From Paenibacillus psychroresistens (GTDB lineage Bacteria > Bacillota > Bacilli > Paenibacillales > NBRC-103111): DNA of 64,000 bases. A model generated the notes under the pieces. That model was not told where the DNA came from, did no database searches, and saw nothing but the letters and a program-made list of their open reading frames with translations. The DNA is taken from contig NZ_CP034235.1 in NCBI RefSeq assembly GCF_009728935.1, positions 4,812,001-4,876,000 on the forward strand. Reading direction: 5' to 3'. Below, piece after piece: positions 34,554 through 44,012 of the stretch. Every line of letters starts with the position of its first letter. Positions within the stretch are counted from its first letter, which is position 1. Both the position numbers and the translations under genes were made by a program.

Positions 34554-36277
34554 TTTTCCACAGGTCCCTTCTCTTTCATAAAATCTGTGGCAAACAGCTG
34601 AAATACACTCGCTGGCCAAGTATGAAAACGGTCACGCTGGCCGACACCATTTAATGCATCGTAGTTCTCTGCTAATCCGCCTGATTCGCAGAGTCGCATA
34701 AATTGAAGCGCAATTTCATCCGCGAGCTCCTGTTCTCCGGCATTCATCAATCCATCTGCTACAATAAACATAACAGGTGACCAGATAGGTCCACGCCAGT
34801 AACCATCAGGGCGATAATGAGGACTACTTGGCTTTTCAGTAGCAAGACCCCACTTCGTTAAAAACGGACCGTTTGGACCAAGCTCATCTACTATCCGTTG
34901 TAGAATATCTTTGGGCAGCTTGGATCCAAGGATAACGGGTATCCAATGCAGCAAACTGTCCGTATCTATTACCTCATCCGTCCCGCTGCGCTTAGCAATG
35001 AATTTTTCACCATTCCAAAAATAATCCAGCATTAGCTGAAGCAACTTATCGGAACGCTGCTGCCACGCTAGTGCCTCCTCAACGCGTCCAATTCTGGCAG
35101 CTAACTCAGCGAGAACATCCAGCTGAATAACGAGAAATGCGGACAAATCGGGACATTCCACAGCTCCCGCTCTTCCAAAAACCGTTGAGTTATCCCAGCC
35201 GCTGTCATTGCCATGATTATATTGGGGAATCCCATTCCCATCATAATCCCGATAATTAAACCACCATTCTGTCCAAGCAGTCAGCTTAGGATAGAAAAGC
35301 TCCAATTGCGTTATCGTAATCGCATCCGTTTTCTCCAGCATTTTCCGCAAAGTCCAGCCATGTATCGGCGGTTTCGTATAATTCCAAACGATTTCACCAT
35401 TCTTCACATAATCGGGGATAGCTCCGAAATCATCCTGATGGTCAAAAGGAATCATCAGCTGATCCCAAGCCATGTCAGAACGTGAGCTTGCAAGCGCCAT
35501 CGCATTAAAACAATGATCCCAGCTCCAAACTCCATTAAAGCCCGGAGAGATCAGCATCGTTTTCCGTGTCAGCAATCCAGACGGCGGTACCATAGAAGCA
35601 TATTGCACATAGGCAGCCAACTCGCGGATACTTGGATAACCGCCATCCTCAAGGGGACAGTCCTGCAACCATTGCTCGAATGCAGCTTCTGCTTCTGCAT
35701 AACATGTCTGAAAGCCTGTTTCGTAAACTCTTTCTTTCCAGCTGGTATCAAATGGCTCTATAACAATCTCCGAAATCCCACTGCTCTCATCCGGCAAGAA
35801 ACTTAGCGCAATGGTTGGACAAGTAACCGCCTCCCACGGAGCAACGATCAGAGATTTGCCTTGCAGGATCGAAATCATGTACTGTTTACGTGACCGATAG
35901 GCATTTACTTGAATACGACTTTTGCCAATCGCAAACGGATAATCTGCTTTATACCCTCTATCATCTGGCTCTTGACGAAACAGCTGGAAGCCCGCCGCCA
36001 CACCTCGAATCCGCATATTTCCATCTTCATCAATAAGAATTTCTACTCTGCCATCCTCCATATTCAAGCCTACCAAAGAGGTTGTAGCTTCATCGACAAA
36101 CGGCTTAGCGTTCCCATTGCTATCAAGTGGAATGATCTGAAATATTTCTCTTGGATTTGCATCCGATTGCATCGTACGGATATAAATACTTCTATTATTA
36201 TGGCTATCCAGCTTAGAGATGACTTCAAGCCAAGTGTTTGGACGACTCAATACCATTGTTCGCAAATCCAATAGCAT
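34550..36277 (-). CDS. Glycosidase with (alpha/alpha)6 MGH1/GH63-like domain
   Basis: 575 residues, cytoplasmic. A beta-rich N-terminal part (1-215) is followed by an (alpha/alpha)6 barrel with the features of trehalase/GH63/mannosylglycerate-hydrolase enzymes: GVWSWDHCFNAMAL, NHGNDSGWDNSTVF with the likely acid Asp, RPDGYWRGPIWSPVMFIVADGL and YDALNGVG. The exact linkage cut is not clear. It lies 26 bases after the beta-galactosidase gene and overlaps the GH36-like gene. GGAGG is 7 bases before the ATG. Confidence 0.82.
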   Translation of the reverse strand: MLLDLRTMVLSRPNTWLEVISKLDSHNNRSIYIRTMQSDANPREIFQIIPLDSNGNAKPFVDEATTSLVGLNMEDGRVEILIDEDGNMRIRGVAAGFQLFRQEPDDRGYKADYPFAIGKSRIQVNAYRSRKQYMISILQGKSLIVAPWEAVTCPTIALSFLPDESSGISEIVIEPFDTSWKERVYETGFQTCYAEAEAAFEQWLQDCPLEDGGYPSIRELAAYVQYASMVPPSGLLTRKTMLISPGFNGVWSWDHCFNAMALASSRSDMAWDQLMIPFDHQDDFGAIPDYVKNGEIVWNYTKPPIHGWTLRKMLEKTDAITITQLELFYPKLTAWTEWWFNYRDYDGNGIPQYNHGNDSGWDNSTVFGRAGAVECPDLSAFLVIQLDVLAELAARIGRVEEALAWQQRSDKLLQLMLDYFWNGEKFIAKRSGTDEVIDTDSLLHWIPVILGSKLPKDILQRIVDELGPNGPFLTKWGLATEKPSSPHYRPDGYWRGPIWSPVMFIVADGLMNAGEQELADEIALQFMRLCESGGLAENYDALNGVGQRDRFHTWPASVFQLFATDFMKEKGPVEK

Positions 36278-36303
36278 GCCAATGCCTCCTTTTCATTTAC
36301 CCC

Positions 36304-39300
36304 TTACTCATCTTCCTTGAATATCGGCCTGATCTTCAAATCGAATGTGAATGACTTTTCAGCTAATCTGTATTTGTCCAAAAGCTCTGGCCCGCAAGAG
36401 TTTGAACCAATCCCACTGAGCTTATAATCGAGATGTAGGAACGTAAGCTTGCTTTTCTCCAGCATGTGAGCGTGCGTCTTAGCTGTGAGCTCCTCCAAGG
36501 AATAGTGGGATGCATTGAATGAGAATGGCGTTGAGCTCTCAAACTTCAATCCCATTCCTTGACTATTCGAAGCTATGGCCCATTCAGTACCATAGCGGGA
36601 TCCGTTTTCCTGCGGGAAAATATAAGATTCGTGCATCTCATCCACCGAAAGCAGAAAAGTACCCTTGTGCACACTTCGACGTTTATCAACATAACTTTCA
36701 TGAGGACCGAACCCAGCATACTCAATTTCTTCGGTTCCACTTGGCATCGCTAGGCGCAATCCAAATCTCGGCAAAAATACTAGCTCATCTCTCACAGCTG
36801 CCTTAACCGAAAGTGTTAATTCGCCTGTTCCGTCTACACTCCAAAGAGCTTCGCCTTTAAGAACCGGATAGCGGATGTAGCCGCCTAATGAGAATGATAC
36901 CGAAATGTTTACCTTTGATCTCTCTGGCTGCTCCCATTTCACATCATAAACTTTCATAAACGTGCTGTCGTACCCTTCTTCTATCCACTTATGCTTAATA
37001 TTTCTGTCGTTGTCTGTGGGTGCCCGCCATATTTCAAAAGTCGCAGGAGCTCCTAGCATTTCAACACCGTTTTTAGTCAAGGAAATAAATGTACCTGTAT
37101 GTTGATCAAAAATATGACGGAAATCAAAGCCTTCGAGAATTAGTAAATTTTCTTGAACAGTAGTCTTTATAGCTGATATTGGCTTAAAATTTGCCTTATC
37201 TATTCTAGTAGCAGCAGCCAACTCAAATTGCTGAAAACCTAACTCAAAGCCTGCTGCAGCCCATTTCGTTTCATCTTTCATGTGGACGCTAAACGTGAGC
37301 AGTGCAGCTCCATTCGAGCTTTTCTCAAAGGGAACACTCACAGCTTGACTCGCATGCGGTTTGGCATTTAGCTCCCAAATATGCCCTTGTTTCGCGATTT
37401 CACCATTCACTTCGATTTTCCAAGTTAAATAAACAACTGACAAATCGAGAAAATCAAAGAGATTAGTCACTTTATACTTTAAGCCTGCTAGATCATCCGC
37501 TTCAATGCGAACTGGAGAAATTACTTGCTTGAGCTCTTTCAATCCTGTATGCGGTTTGCGATCTGGTGTAACCAGCCCATCAATACAGAAATTTCCATCA
37601 TTTGGCTTATCTCCAAAATCTCCGCCATATGCAAAGTACGGTACTCCGTTCTCGGTGTAGGTTTGGATCCCATGATCGCACCATTCCCAAACACATCCGC
37701 CCATCAGCTTCGGTTGCTTATAAATCGCATCCCAGTAATCCTGCAGATCTCCAGGCCCATTGCCCATCGCATGACTGTATTCACAGAGAAAAAGTGGTTT
37801 TGTATGGCTCTCGTCCATAGCATATTCTTCCAGAGACTGAACTGTAGCGTACATTCTACTCTCTATATCCAGGCTTTCCACGTCTTTACTGCCGTTATAG
37901 CCGGAAGCTGCGCCTTCATAATGGACTAAACGCGAAGCATCGCGTTCTTGGGTCCAGACTTGCATAGCTATATGATTGCTATCGAAACCAGACTCATTTC
38001 CCATGGACCAGATGATAACAGACGGCTGATTCTTGTCACGCTCTACCATTCTAATTGCACGCTCCAGAAAGGCTTCACGCCACATCGGGTTTGCGGAGAG
38101 CTTGTGCAGCGCTCCCTCTGCCCAATTTTCGGCAATGCCGATTCCATGACATTCAAGATCTGCCTCATCAATCACATAGAAGCCAATCTTATTGCAGAGC
38201 TCAAGAAAACGTGGATCATTTGGATAATGGGAAGTACGAATCGTATTAATGTTATGCTGTTTCATCAGCTTCAAATCCTGAATCATATGGTTTAATGGAA
38301 TGGTTTGTCCAAGTATGGGATGCGAATCGTGTCGGTTAACCCCTTTAAGCTTAACCATCTGGCCATTAATCGTGAATACACCATTTAGAACCTCGATTCG
38401 ACGGAAACCAACTGAGTTAACTAAAACTTCCGCTCCAGCATGAACATAAAGCTGATACAAGTAAGGCTGCTCCGCATTCCACAGCGTTGGATTGGCGATC
38501 TTCAGAACAAGCTCACCATTGCCATCTACATCCTTCTCTCCAGAAGCAATTAAATTCCCAGCAGCATCTTTTAGTTCAGCTATAATCTTTGATGGTCCTG
38601 TTGTTTCCAAATCGATTCGAAGTTCTGATTTACTGAAATCATCAGCGATCTCTTGTTTAATGAATAAATCCCTAATATGATGAGCGTCACGTGCAAGTAA
38701 GTACACATCACGGAAAATGCCGGAATAACGCCATGCATCCTGATCTTCTATATAGGTGCCGTCACACCATTTCAATACCATGACGCCAATTCTATTCTGG
38801 CCTGGACGCAGAAAATCCGTTAAGTCGAATTCCGCAGGAACCCGGCTGCCTTGGCTATAGCCAACAAACTCACCATTTACCCATAAATAGAAGCAAGAGT
38901 TTACACCCTCGAAAACAATATACTGCTTTTTGAGCTCCCATGATTCCGAAACATTAAAATCCCTAACATAAAGTCCTACTGGATTATCATCTGGTACAAA
39001 AGGTGGATCACACGGTATCGGATAATTAACGTTCGTATAATGCAATTGGTCATAGCCATTCACCTGCCAGCAGGATGGGACTATGAGAGAATCCCAGTTA
39101 GAAACGTCCATTTCATTCTTATAAAATTTGTCTTCCACACTAGCTAAGCTAGTATTGTATTGAAATTTCCAGCTGCCATTCAGCGTTTGGTAGTAAGGAG
39201 ATCTTCCGCGTTTGCCAGATGCAGCAGCTTCGGTATTGCTGTAAGGAATATAATAGGCTCGCGGTGCAGAACGACCTTGCTGTAAGACAGTAAGGTCCTC

Positions 39301-39324
39301 ATAAAACTTTGGCACGTTAATCAT
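36304..39324 (-). CDS. lacZ: Beta-galactosidase, GH2
   Basis: 1006 residues with the five-domain LacZ layout: sugar-binding domain (GLYVRDFNV, VFEGVNSCFYLWVNGEFVGYSQGS), immunoglobulin-like domains, a barrel with acid/base Glu444 in WSMGNESGFD and nucleophile Glu515 in FLCEYSHAMGNG, and the C-terminal small-chain domain with APTDNDR. No signal peptide. It is the promoter-proximal gene of a three-glycosidase operon and is divergent from an AraC regulator, which probably activates it. Confidence 0.93.
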   Translation of the reverse strand: MINVPKFYEDLTVLQQGRSAPRAYYIPYSNTEAAASGKRGRSPYYQTLNGSWKFQYNTSLASVEDKFYKNEMDVSNWDSLIVPSCWQVNGYDQLHYTNVNYPIPCDPPFVPDDNPVGLYVRDFNVSESWELKKQYIVFEGVNSCFYLWVNGEFVGYSQGSRVPAEFDLTDFLRPGQNRIGVMVLKWCDGTYIEDQDAWRYSGIFRDVYLLARDAHHIRDLFIKQEIADDFSKSELRIDLETTGPSKIIAELKDAAGNLIASGEKDVDGNGELVLKIANPTLWNAEQPYLYQLYVHAGAEVLVNSVGFRRIEVLNGVFTINGQMVKLKGVNRHDSHPILGQTIPLNHMIQDLKLMKQHNINTIRTSHYPNDPRFLELCNKIGFYVIDEADLECHGIGIAENWAEGALHKLSANPMWREAFLERAIRMVERDKNQPSVIIWSMGNESGFDSNHIAMQVWTQERDASRLVHYEGAASGYNGSKDVESLDIESRMYATVQSLEEYAMDESHTKPLFLCEYSHAMGNGPGDLQDYWDAIYKQPKLMGGCVWEWCDHGIQTYTENGVPYFAYGGDFGDKPNDGNFCIDGLVTPDRKPHTGLKELKQVISPVRIEADDLAGLKYKVTNLFDFLDLSVVYLTWKIEVNGEIAKQGHIWELNAKPHASQAVSVPFEKSSNGAALLTFSVHMKDETKWAAAGFELGFQQFELAAATRIDKANFKPISAIKTTVQENLLILEGFDFRHIFDQHTGTFISLTKNGVEMLGAPATFEIWRAPTDNDRNIKHKWIEEGYDSTFMKVYDVKWEQPERSKVNISVSFSLGGYIRYPVLKGEALWSVDGTGELTLSVKAAVRDELVFLPRFGLRLAMPSGTEEIEYAGFGPHESYVDKRRSVHKGTFLLSVDEMHESYIFPQENGSRYGTEWAIASNSQGMGLKFESSTPFSFNASHYSLEELTAKTHAHMLEKSKLTFLHLDYKLSGIGSNSCGPELLDKYRLAEKSFTFDLKIRPIFKEDE

Positions 39325-39463
39325 CTAAATCACAGTCCCCTCTCAAATCCAGCCCGTTTTTATGTTGTTCACCTTCCCAATTATAAGGTATGATAGATAG
39401 GTTAAAGTAGCTCAAAAACGGACAAACACCAGCATAAATTGGACATTTTAAAGGGGATGCACC

Positions 39464-40330
39464 ATGACTATTGAACTGCTGCCGCTGCGGACAAATTTTT
39501 CAAACGGGCATCAATCTGGTCTACCATTTACCGTCTATACAGTAGGATCTGAGAATCAAACCCCGATCGCGAGGGTCGATGGTTTTTCTGCAAACCAACT
39601 GATAATCACTTTATCCGGCAAGGGAATATTCCGCTTCTCAGGAGCTAAAGAGTGGAAATTACTTTCTCCACTTTCCATGCTATATATTCCCGCATCCATT
39701 CCCCATGAATATTTTCCAGATGGCGAAGAACCTTGGCAAGTGGCTTTTATTTCTTTCACGGGAAAAAGTGATTCGACTGCTGCATGGGGATTTGGCGGAG
39801 TTCCAGAGTTGTTAGCTTTGCAGGATTCGAGTCGATTAATTGGTTTAATCTCGGATATATGGGGTTTATCTGGTCTAGATAATGATATATGGTCTACAAC
39901 TGAACTTCTCCTAGTGTTCCTGACAGAACTTCGCAAACAAAGCTCATCTAATCGGGAGGCCGTGGAAATTAATTCTGGGCGTCCTTTATCCTATAAAGAA
40001 TCGATTGTTATCACAGCAGCCACTTTCCTTCAAGACCATATGGAGCGAGGGCTCACGATAGCAGAGCTTTCGGAACGATTCGGCTATTCCCAAAGGCAAT
40101 TAACAAGGCTGTTCAGACAAGTTTTAGGAGCTACTCCTATCGAATATCTTAAACGTATCCGAATGCAAACCGCAGCAGCGCTTCTTGAATCGCGAGAGGA
40201 TATGATGATCACGCAAATCGCCTTGCGTATTGGTATGGAGCCTATATATTTTACACGCATGTTCAAATCTATGTATGGTATCCCCCCTTCCCAATACCGT
40301 AATCAACAAGCAAGAATTTCCTACCAGTGA
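39464..40330 (+). CDS. AraC-family regulator of the glycosidase operon
   Basis: 288 residues. The first 150 form a cupin-like ligand domain (QLIITLSGKGIFRF, LYIPASIPHEYFPDGEEPW); the last 100 are the double helix-turn-helix (TIAELSERFGYSQRQLTRLFRQVLGATPIEYLKRIRM, MEPIYFTRMFKSMYGIPPSQYR). AAAGGGG lies 7 bases before the ATG. The divergent arrangement with the GH2 gene, 139 bases apart, suggests that it senses a sugar and activates the operon. Confidence 0.9.
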   Translation: MTIELLPLRTNFSNGHQSGLPFTVYTVGSENQTPIARVDGFSANQLIITLSGKGIFRFSGAKEWKLLSPLSMLYIPASIPHEYFPDGEEPWQVAFISFTGKSDSTAAWGFGGVPELLALQDSSRLIGLISDIWGLSGLDNDIWSTTELLLVFLTELRKQSSSNREAVEINSGRPLSYKESIVITAATFLQDHMERGLTIAELSERFGYSQRQLTRLFRQVLGATPIEYLKRIRMQTAAALLESREDMMITQIALRIGMEPIYFTRMFKSMYGIPPSQYRNQQARISYQ

Positions 40331-40346
40331 AATAAAACGGAGCATC

Positions 40347-40379
40347 AAAAAGCGTAAAGCCAATGGCTTTACGCTTTTT
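40347..40379 (+). terminator. Terminator after the AraC gene
   Basis: A perfect 15-bp stem (AAAAAGCGTAAAGCC and complement) with a 3-base loop and a T tract; the A tract on the other side could also stop minus-strand transcripts from the small gene at 40455. Confidence 0.9.
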
Positions 40380-40454
40380 CTCAAGTTATGTCCTCATTAT
40401 GAATAATTGGATAGTCTTAAGCTGAAATTATTTAAGTCAACAACAAGCTTCTTG

Positions 40455-40580
40455 TTAAGCTTTCTTCTTGAACCATCTCATTAAATCTATTCTGAACATT
40501 TGTTTCTCCGTTACTGATTCAGTCTGCTGCGATTTAAGCGAGGATTCATGCATTTTGATGTGATAGTGAATTGAATACAT
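40455..40580 (-). CDS. Small protein, 41 residues, basic C-terminus
   Basis: ATG (40580) to TAA (40455) with AAAGGAG 8 bases upstream and a good promoter at 40614-40642. The product is hydrophilic at first (MHESSLKSQQTESVTEKQ) and ends in a short amphipathic basic segment MFRIDLMRWFKKKA. No family recognised. It stands alone between the AraC gene and the riboswitch region. Confidence 0.65.
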   Translation of the reverse strand: MYSIHYHIKMHESSLKSQQTESVTEKQMFRIDLMRWFKKKA

Positions 40581-40613
40581 AAGGATCACTCCTTTTCATT
40601 TACTATGTTATGT

Positions 40614-40642
40614 ATTATCACATATAATCTTGAATTTAGCAA
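40614..40642 (-). promoter_or_regulatory. Promoter of the 41-residue peptide gene
   Basis: TTGCTA (40637-40642), 17 bases, GATAAT (40614-40619) on the minus strand, about 34 bases before the start codon. Confidence 0.6.
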
Positions 40643-40796
40643 TAATCCACTTAAGATACATGATTAAATAATTTTTGTGTTATGTATATTGACATTATAG
40701 GCTGTTTTGACTTAAGATGAGATAAACCAATATCGAAGTTATTCGAAGATGTGCGACCGCGCTTAAAGGTAGGTTTATTCGCCAATTAGCAAGTCT

Positions 40797-40814
40797 ATTT
40801 TGGAACTCCAAAAT
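40797..40814. promoter_or_regulatory. 18-bp palindrome upstream of the riboswitch
   Basis: ATTTTGGA-AC-TCCAAAAT is a perfect inverted repeat about 50 bases upstream of the riboswitch. It may be an operator for the ABC importer promoter; the protein is unknown. Confidence 0.45.
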
Positions 40815-40859
40815 GTAATACTTCCTAAATGTGGTAAAAAGAAAACAACATACTCAAAT

Positions 40860-40985
40860 TGTTACCTAGGGTTCCACGGATTTATCCGGTTCGGTCCAAG
40901 AGGAAACACACAGTCCAAAGCTGTGCACACGGAGGGATAAAAGCCCGGGAGGATATCTTAACCGATATCTTCCCGGGCTTTCTTT
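40860..40985 (+). promoter_or_regulatory. ykkC-class riboswitch (guanidine-I-like) with terminator
   Basis: The leader has the ykkC hallmarks in order: CTAGGGTTCC (40866-40875), GGTCCAAGAGG, a variable hairpin, then ACACGGAGGGATAAAAGC and CCGGGAGGATATC. The last segment doubles as the left arm (40941-40957) of a 17-bp terminator stem whose right arm is 40964-40980, followed by TCTTTATT. Ligand binding should hold the 3' part of the aptamer and stop the terminator forming, turning the ABC importer on. Subtype 1 (guanidine) is favoured by the transporter context; subtype 2 aptamers bind ppGpp, PRPP or nucleotides. Confidence 0.85.
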
Positions 40986-41014
40986 ATTAAATAAAAAAGA
41001 GAGTGGGAATTAAA

Positions 41015-42028
41015 ATGAAAAAAAAGCTATTTATATTAATGATTGTCGTATTATTGTTGAGCTCCGTACTAGCTGCTTGTGGCAACAAAGATGACAAAGG
41101 TGCAGCAGGCTCGAATGAACCGATCAAAATCGCTTTAAGCCCTTGGCCAGGTTGGTTTGTCTGGTATTTAGTTAAAGAAAAAGGCTTCTTTGAAAAACGC
41201 GGCGTAAATGCCGAATTGGTCTACTTCCCCGTTTACAGTGATTCGTTATCTGCTTTAGCAACTGGAAAGGTTGATGCTAACAGCCAAACGCTTAGTGATA
41301 CACTAGCACCAGCTAGCAAAGGCATTGCACTTAAAGCCGTTCTTGTAAATGATAATTCCAATGGTGGAGACGGTGTTGTTGTAAAAGAAGGGATTAATTC
41401 CTTCGCTGATCTTAAAGGCAAGAAAATTGCAACAGAATTAGGTACGGTTGATCATCTTTTAATGCTAACAGCTCTTGATAAAAACGGAATGAAAGAAAAC
41501 GATGTTAAATATACGAATATGACCGTTAATGATGCTGGTCCTGCTTTCATCTCAGGCAATCTGGATGCAGCCGTATTGTGGGAGCCCTTCTTAAGCAAAG
41601 CACTTGCAGAAGGCAAAGGGAAACTGTTATTTTCTTCAAAAGATACACCAGGATTAATTCCTGATTTACTCGTATTCAAAGAATCAGTTACTAAAAATCG
41701 TCCAGATGATGTTAAGAATATTCTATTAGCTTGGTTTGATGCATTAGACTACTGGCAGAAAAATCCGGAAGAGTCCTTGGCTATTATGGCAAAAGCAGCT
41801 GAAACTCCAGTGGATGAATATAAATTAGGTGTAGATAGCGTGAAGATTTTTACAAAAGAAGATAATCAAAAAGCATTTACAGAAGGAACAGATTATTCAT
41901 CCTTGTATTTCACAGCTAATAAAACGGCAGAATTCTTAAAAAGCTTAGACATGCTCTCATCAATCCCAGATCCTAAGTCATTCTTGGATAACTCCTTCAT
42001 AGAAGCGATTATCAAAGAATCCAAATAG
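41015..42028 (+). CDS. ABC importer substrate-binding lipoprotein (NitT/TauT type)
   Basis: 337 residues from the ATG at 41015 (the frame also has a GTG at 41003). Signal peptide with lipobox LAAC. The body has the NMT1/SsuA-like fold: KIALSPWPGWFVWYLVKEKGFFEKRGV, LATGKVDANSQTLSDTL and DLKGKKIATELGTVDH. These proteins bind nitrate, sulfonates, taurine or thiamine precursors. Control by a ykkC riboswitch suggests guanidine or a related nitrogen compound. It starts a three-gene operon with permease and ATPase. Confidence 0.88.
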   Translation: MKKKLFILMIVVLLLSSVLAACGNKDDKGAAGSNEPIKIALSPWPGWFVWYLVKEKGFFEKRGVNAELVYFPVYSDSLSALATGKVDANSQTLSDTLAPASKGIALKAVLVNDNSNGGDGVVVKEGINSFADLKGKKIATELGTVDHLLMLTALDKNGMKENDVKYTNMTVNDAGPAFISGNLDAAVLWEPFLSKALAEGKGKLLFSSKDTPGLIPDLLVFKESVTKNRPDDVKNILLAWFDALDYWQKNPEESLAIMAKAAETPVDEYKLGVDSVKIFTKEDNQKAFTEGTDYSSLYFTANKTAEFLKSLDMLSSIPDPKSFLDNSFIEAIIKESK

Positions 42029-42053
42029 CTGATTCTCGAAAAGAGGTATGACC

Positions 42054-42857
42054 GTGCAAAAAAAGCGTAGATGGAAAACACTAACAATACGTAGCGAAAT
42101 CAGCACCAAGTGGTATGTTTCCGGTGTGCTCTCAATGTTTATAGGCGGTCTCATATTCTGGAGTATATTAAGTTATGGCCATTATGTGCAGCAAACCTTT
42201 CTTCCGACTCCTGGCCAGGTTTTCCAAAGACTCTTTACTCAATTAAATGAAGTTACCTTTTGGAATAATGTCGGCATAAGCTTGTTCCGTATCCTAATGG
42301 GGTTTTTATTAGCCAGTTTACTAGCGATCCCTCTCGGGATACTCGCTGGAGCCTATAAATTCGCAGAAGCTATTCTAGTTCCGCCAACTGAATTTATTCG
42401 CTATATGCCGGCAACTGCCTTTATCCCCTTAATCATGGTTTGGTCAGGTATCGGAGAAACCGCAAAAATCATTGTCATATTTATCGGTTGTTTTTTCCAG
42501 CTGCTGCTCATGGTTGCAGACAATACAAGAGCCGTTTCCAATGATCTGCTGCAAGTCTCTTATACATTAGGAGCTAAGCAATGGCAGGTCATCGAAAAAG
42601 TTTTAATTCCTGCCCTGCTTCCTGACCTAATGAACACTTTACGATTAATAATCGGTTGGGCTTGGACTTACTTGGTTGTGGCCGAACTAGTAGCAGCAAG
42701 TAGTGGTCTCGGATTCTCCATTATGAAAGCACAAAGATTTCTTAATACAGATCAGATTTTCGCAGGAATTATCGTCATCGGATTGCTAGGGCTTTTAACA
42801 GATCGCATTTTCGCTTACTGCCACCGTAAATTCTTCCCTTGGCTGGAAAGGAGATAA
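42054..42857 (+). CDS. ABC importer permease (NitT/TauT type)
   Basis: 267 residues from a GTG at 42054, which has AGAGG at 7 bases; an ATG at 42048 is too close to that site. Six membrane helices and the EAA-like loop (VSYTLGAKQWQVIEKVLIPALLPDLMNTLRL) that docks to the ATPase. It lies 25 bases after the binding protein and 6 bases before the ATPase gene. Confidence 0.9.
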   Translation: MQKKRRWKTLTIRSEISTKWYVSGVLSMFIGGLIFWSILSYGHYVQQTFLPTPGQVFQRLFTQLNEVTFWNNVGISLFRILMGFLLASLLAIPLGILAGAYKFAEAILVPPTEFIRYMPATAFIPLIMVWSGIGETAKIIVIFIGCFFQLLLMVADNTRAVSNDLLQVSYTLGAKQWQVIEKVLIPALLPDLMNTLRLIIGWAWTYLVVAELVAASSGLGFSIMKAQRFLNTDQIFAGIIVIGLLGLLTDRIFAYCHRKFFPWLERR

Positions 42858-42863
42858 GCTACT

Positions 42864-43643
42864 ATGTCAATTACAACCGCTACCGAAGCCAAAATATCTG
42901 CTAGAGACGTCTCTAAAGTTTACCAGACTAAAAAAAATTCATTCCAAGCCTTAGAGCGAGTCTCCTTCGATGTGTTTCCACATGAGTTTGTCAGCTTTGT
43001 TGGCACATCAGGCTGCGGAAAATCAACATTATTGCGAATCTTAGCAGGTTTAGAGGAAGCAAGCGATGGTTCCATTCAAATCTCTGGCTCTGAAATTAAC
43101 GGGCCTGGTGCAGATCGCGGAATGGTTTTCCAATCCTATACGCTTTTCCCATGGTTGAATGTACGAGAGAACATTGAATTTGGTCTTACCCTGCAGAATA
43201 TGCATATCTTAGATAAACGTAAAATCTCGGCGCGTTTTATGGAAATGGTCTCTCTTCAGCGGTTTGCCAACTCATTCCCTAAAGAGCTCTCTGGCGGTAT
43301 GAAGCAACGTGTCGCTATTGCAAGGGCACTCGCCAATAAGCCAGAGGTGCTGCTCATGGATGAACCCTTCGGCGCTCTAGATCCAATGACTAAAGGTTCT
43401 ATGCAAGAAATGCTCTTGGACATTTGGAAAAAAGAAAAAATGACCGTTGTATTTATAACTCATGACATCGAAGAAGCCATTTTCCTCTCTCAACGTGTTT
43501 ATGTAATGGATGCTCATCCTGGCCGGATTAAGCAAGAGGTTATTATTCCAGCTTCACTTAAAGATGAGGGCAAGGGTAAAGATTCACAAGAGTTCATTCA
43601 GCTTAAAAAACAAATCATTGCATTAATCGGTAATCATGAATAA
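42864..43643 (+). CDS. ABC importer ATP-binding protein (NitT/TauT type)
   Basis: 259 residues with Walker A GTSGCGKSTLLR, Q-loop MVFQSYTLFPWLNV, signature LSGGMKQRVAIARAL, Walker B VLLMDEPFGALDP and H-loop ITHDIEEA. This is the SsuB/TauB group. It closes the riboswitch-controlled operon, which ends in a terminator 9 bases later. Confidence 0.92.
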   Translation: MSITTATEAKISARDVSKVYQTKKNSFQALERVSFDVFPHEFVSFVGTSGCGKSTLLRILAGLEEASDGSIQISGSEINGPGADRGMVFQSYTLFPWLNVRENIEFGLTLQNMHILDKRKISARFMEMVSLQRFANSFPKELSGGMKQRVAIARALANKPEVLLMDEPFGALDPMTKGSMQEMLLDIWKKEKMTVVFITHDIEEAIFLSQRVYVMDAHPGRIKQEVIIPASLKDEGKGKDSQEFIQLKKQIIALIGNHE

Positions 43644-43651
43644 ATGGAATA

Positions 43652-43688
43652 AAACCTCCAATTCTACTAATCGTAGTTTTGGAGGTTT
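43652..43688 (+). terminator. Terminator of the ABC importer operon
   Basis: AAACCTCCAA and TTGGAGGTTT enclose a second small stem CTAC/GTAG; T-rich sequence follows. Confidence 0.85.
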
Positions 43689-43799
43689 ATTTAATTAAAT
43701 TTGAATTTCCAGTATAAACTAGGTCATTACAGTCTTTTCTTTTTCGCAGTTAAGTTGTAAAATCGTAATAGTGATTTCTTTGAACAGGAGTGAAACCCA

Positions 43800-44009
43800 A
43801 TGCATCCCCCATCCAAAACAATATCAACCGACATGGAGCTTTTCGCCGCATCGCTTGCTCAGCGTAAAGTTTCTGTGATGCAACGTACGGCTGATGACAT
43901 TTATGCCATTCTAGAATATGGCGGTATTATTGAACGTTATACGAAGCATTCTGTTAAAATTAACGGCGCCTACTATTTGCGAGAAGAATGCGAGTTTACA
44001 ATCGAATAG
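43800..44009 (+). CDS. Small protein of unknown function, 69 residues
   Basis: AGGAG lies 9 bases before the ATG. The product is a mixed helix/strand soluble protein with no cysteine pairs or membrane segment; I recognise no family. It meets the stalk-domain gene tail to tail, with 3 bases between the stops. Confidence 0.6.
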   Translation: MHPPSKTISTDMELFAASLAQRKVSVMQRTADDIYAILEYGGIIERYTKHSVKINGAYYLREECEFTIE

Positions 44010-44012
44010 GTA

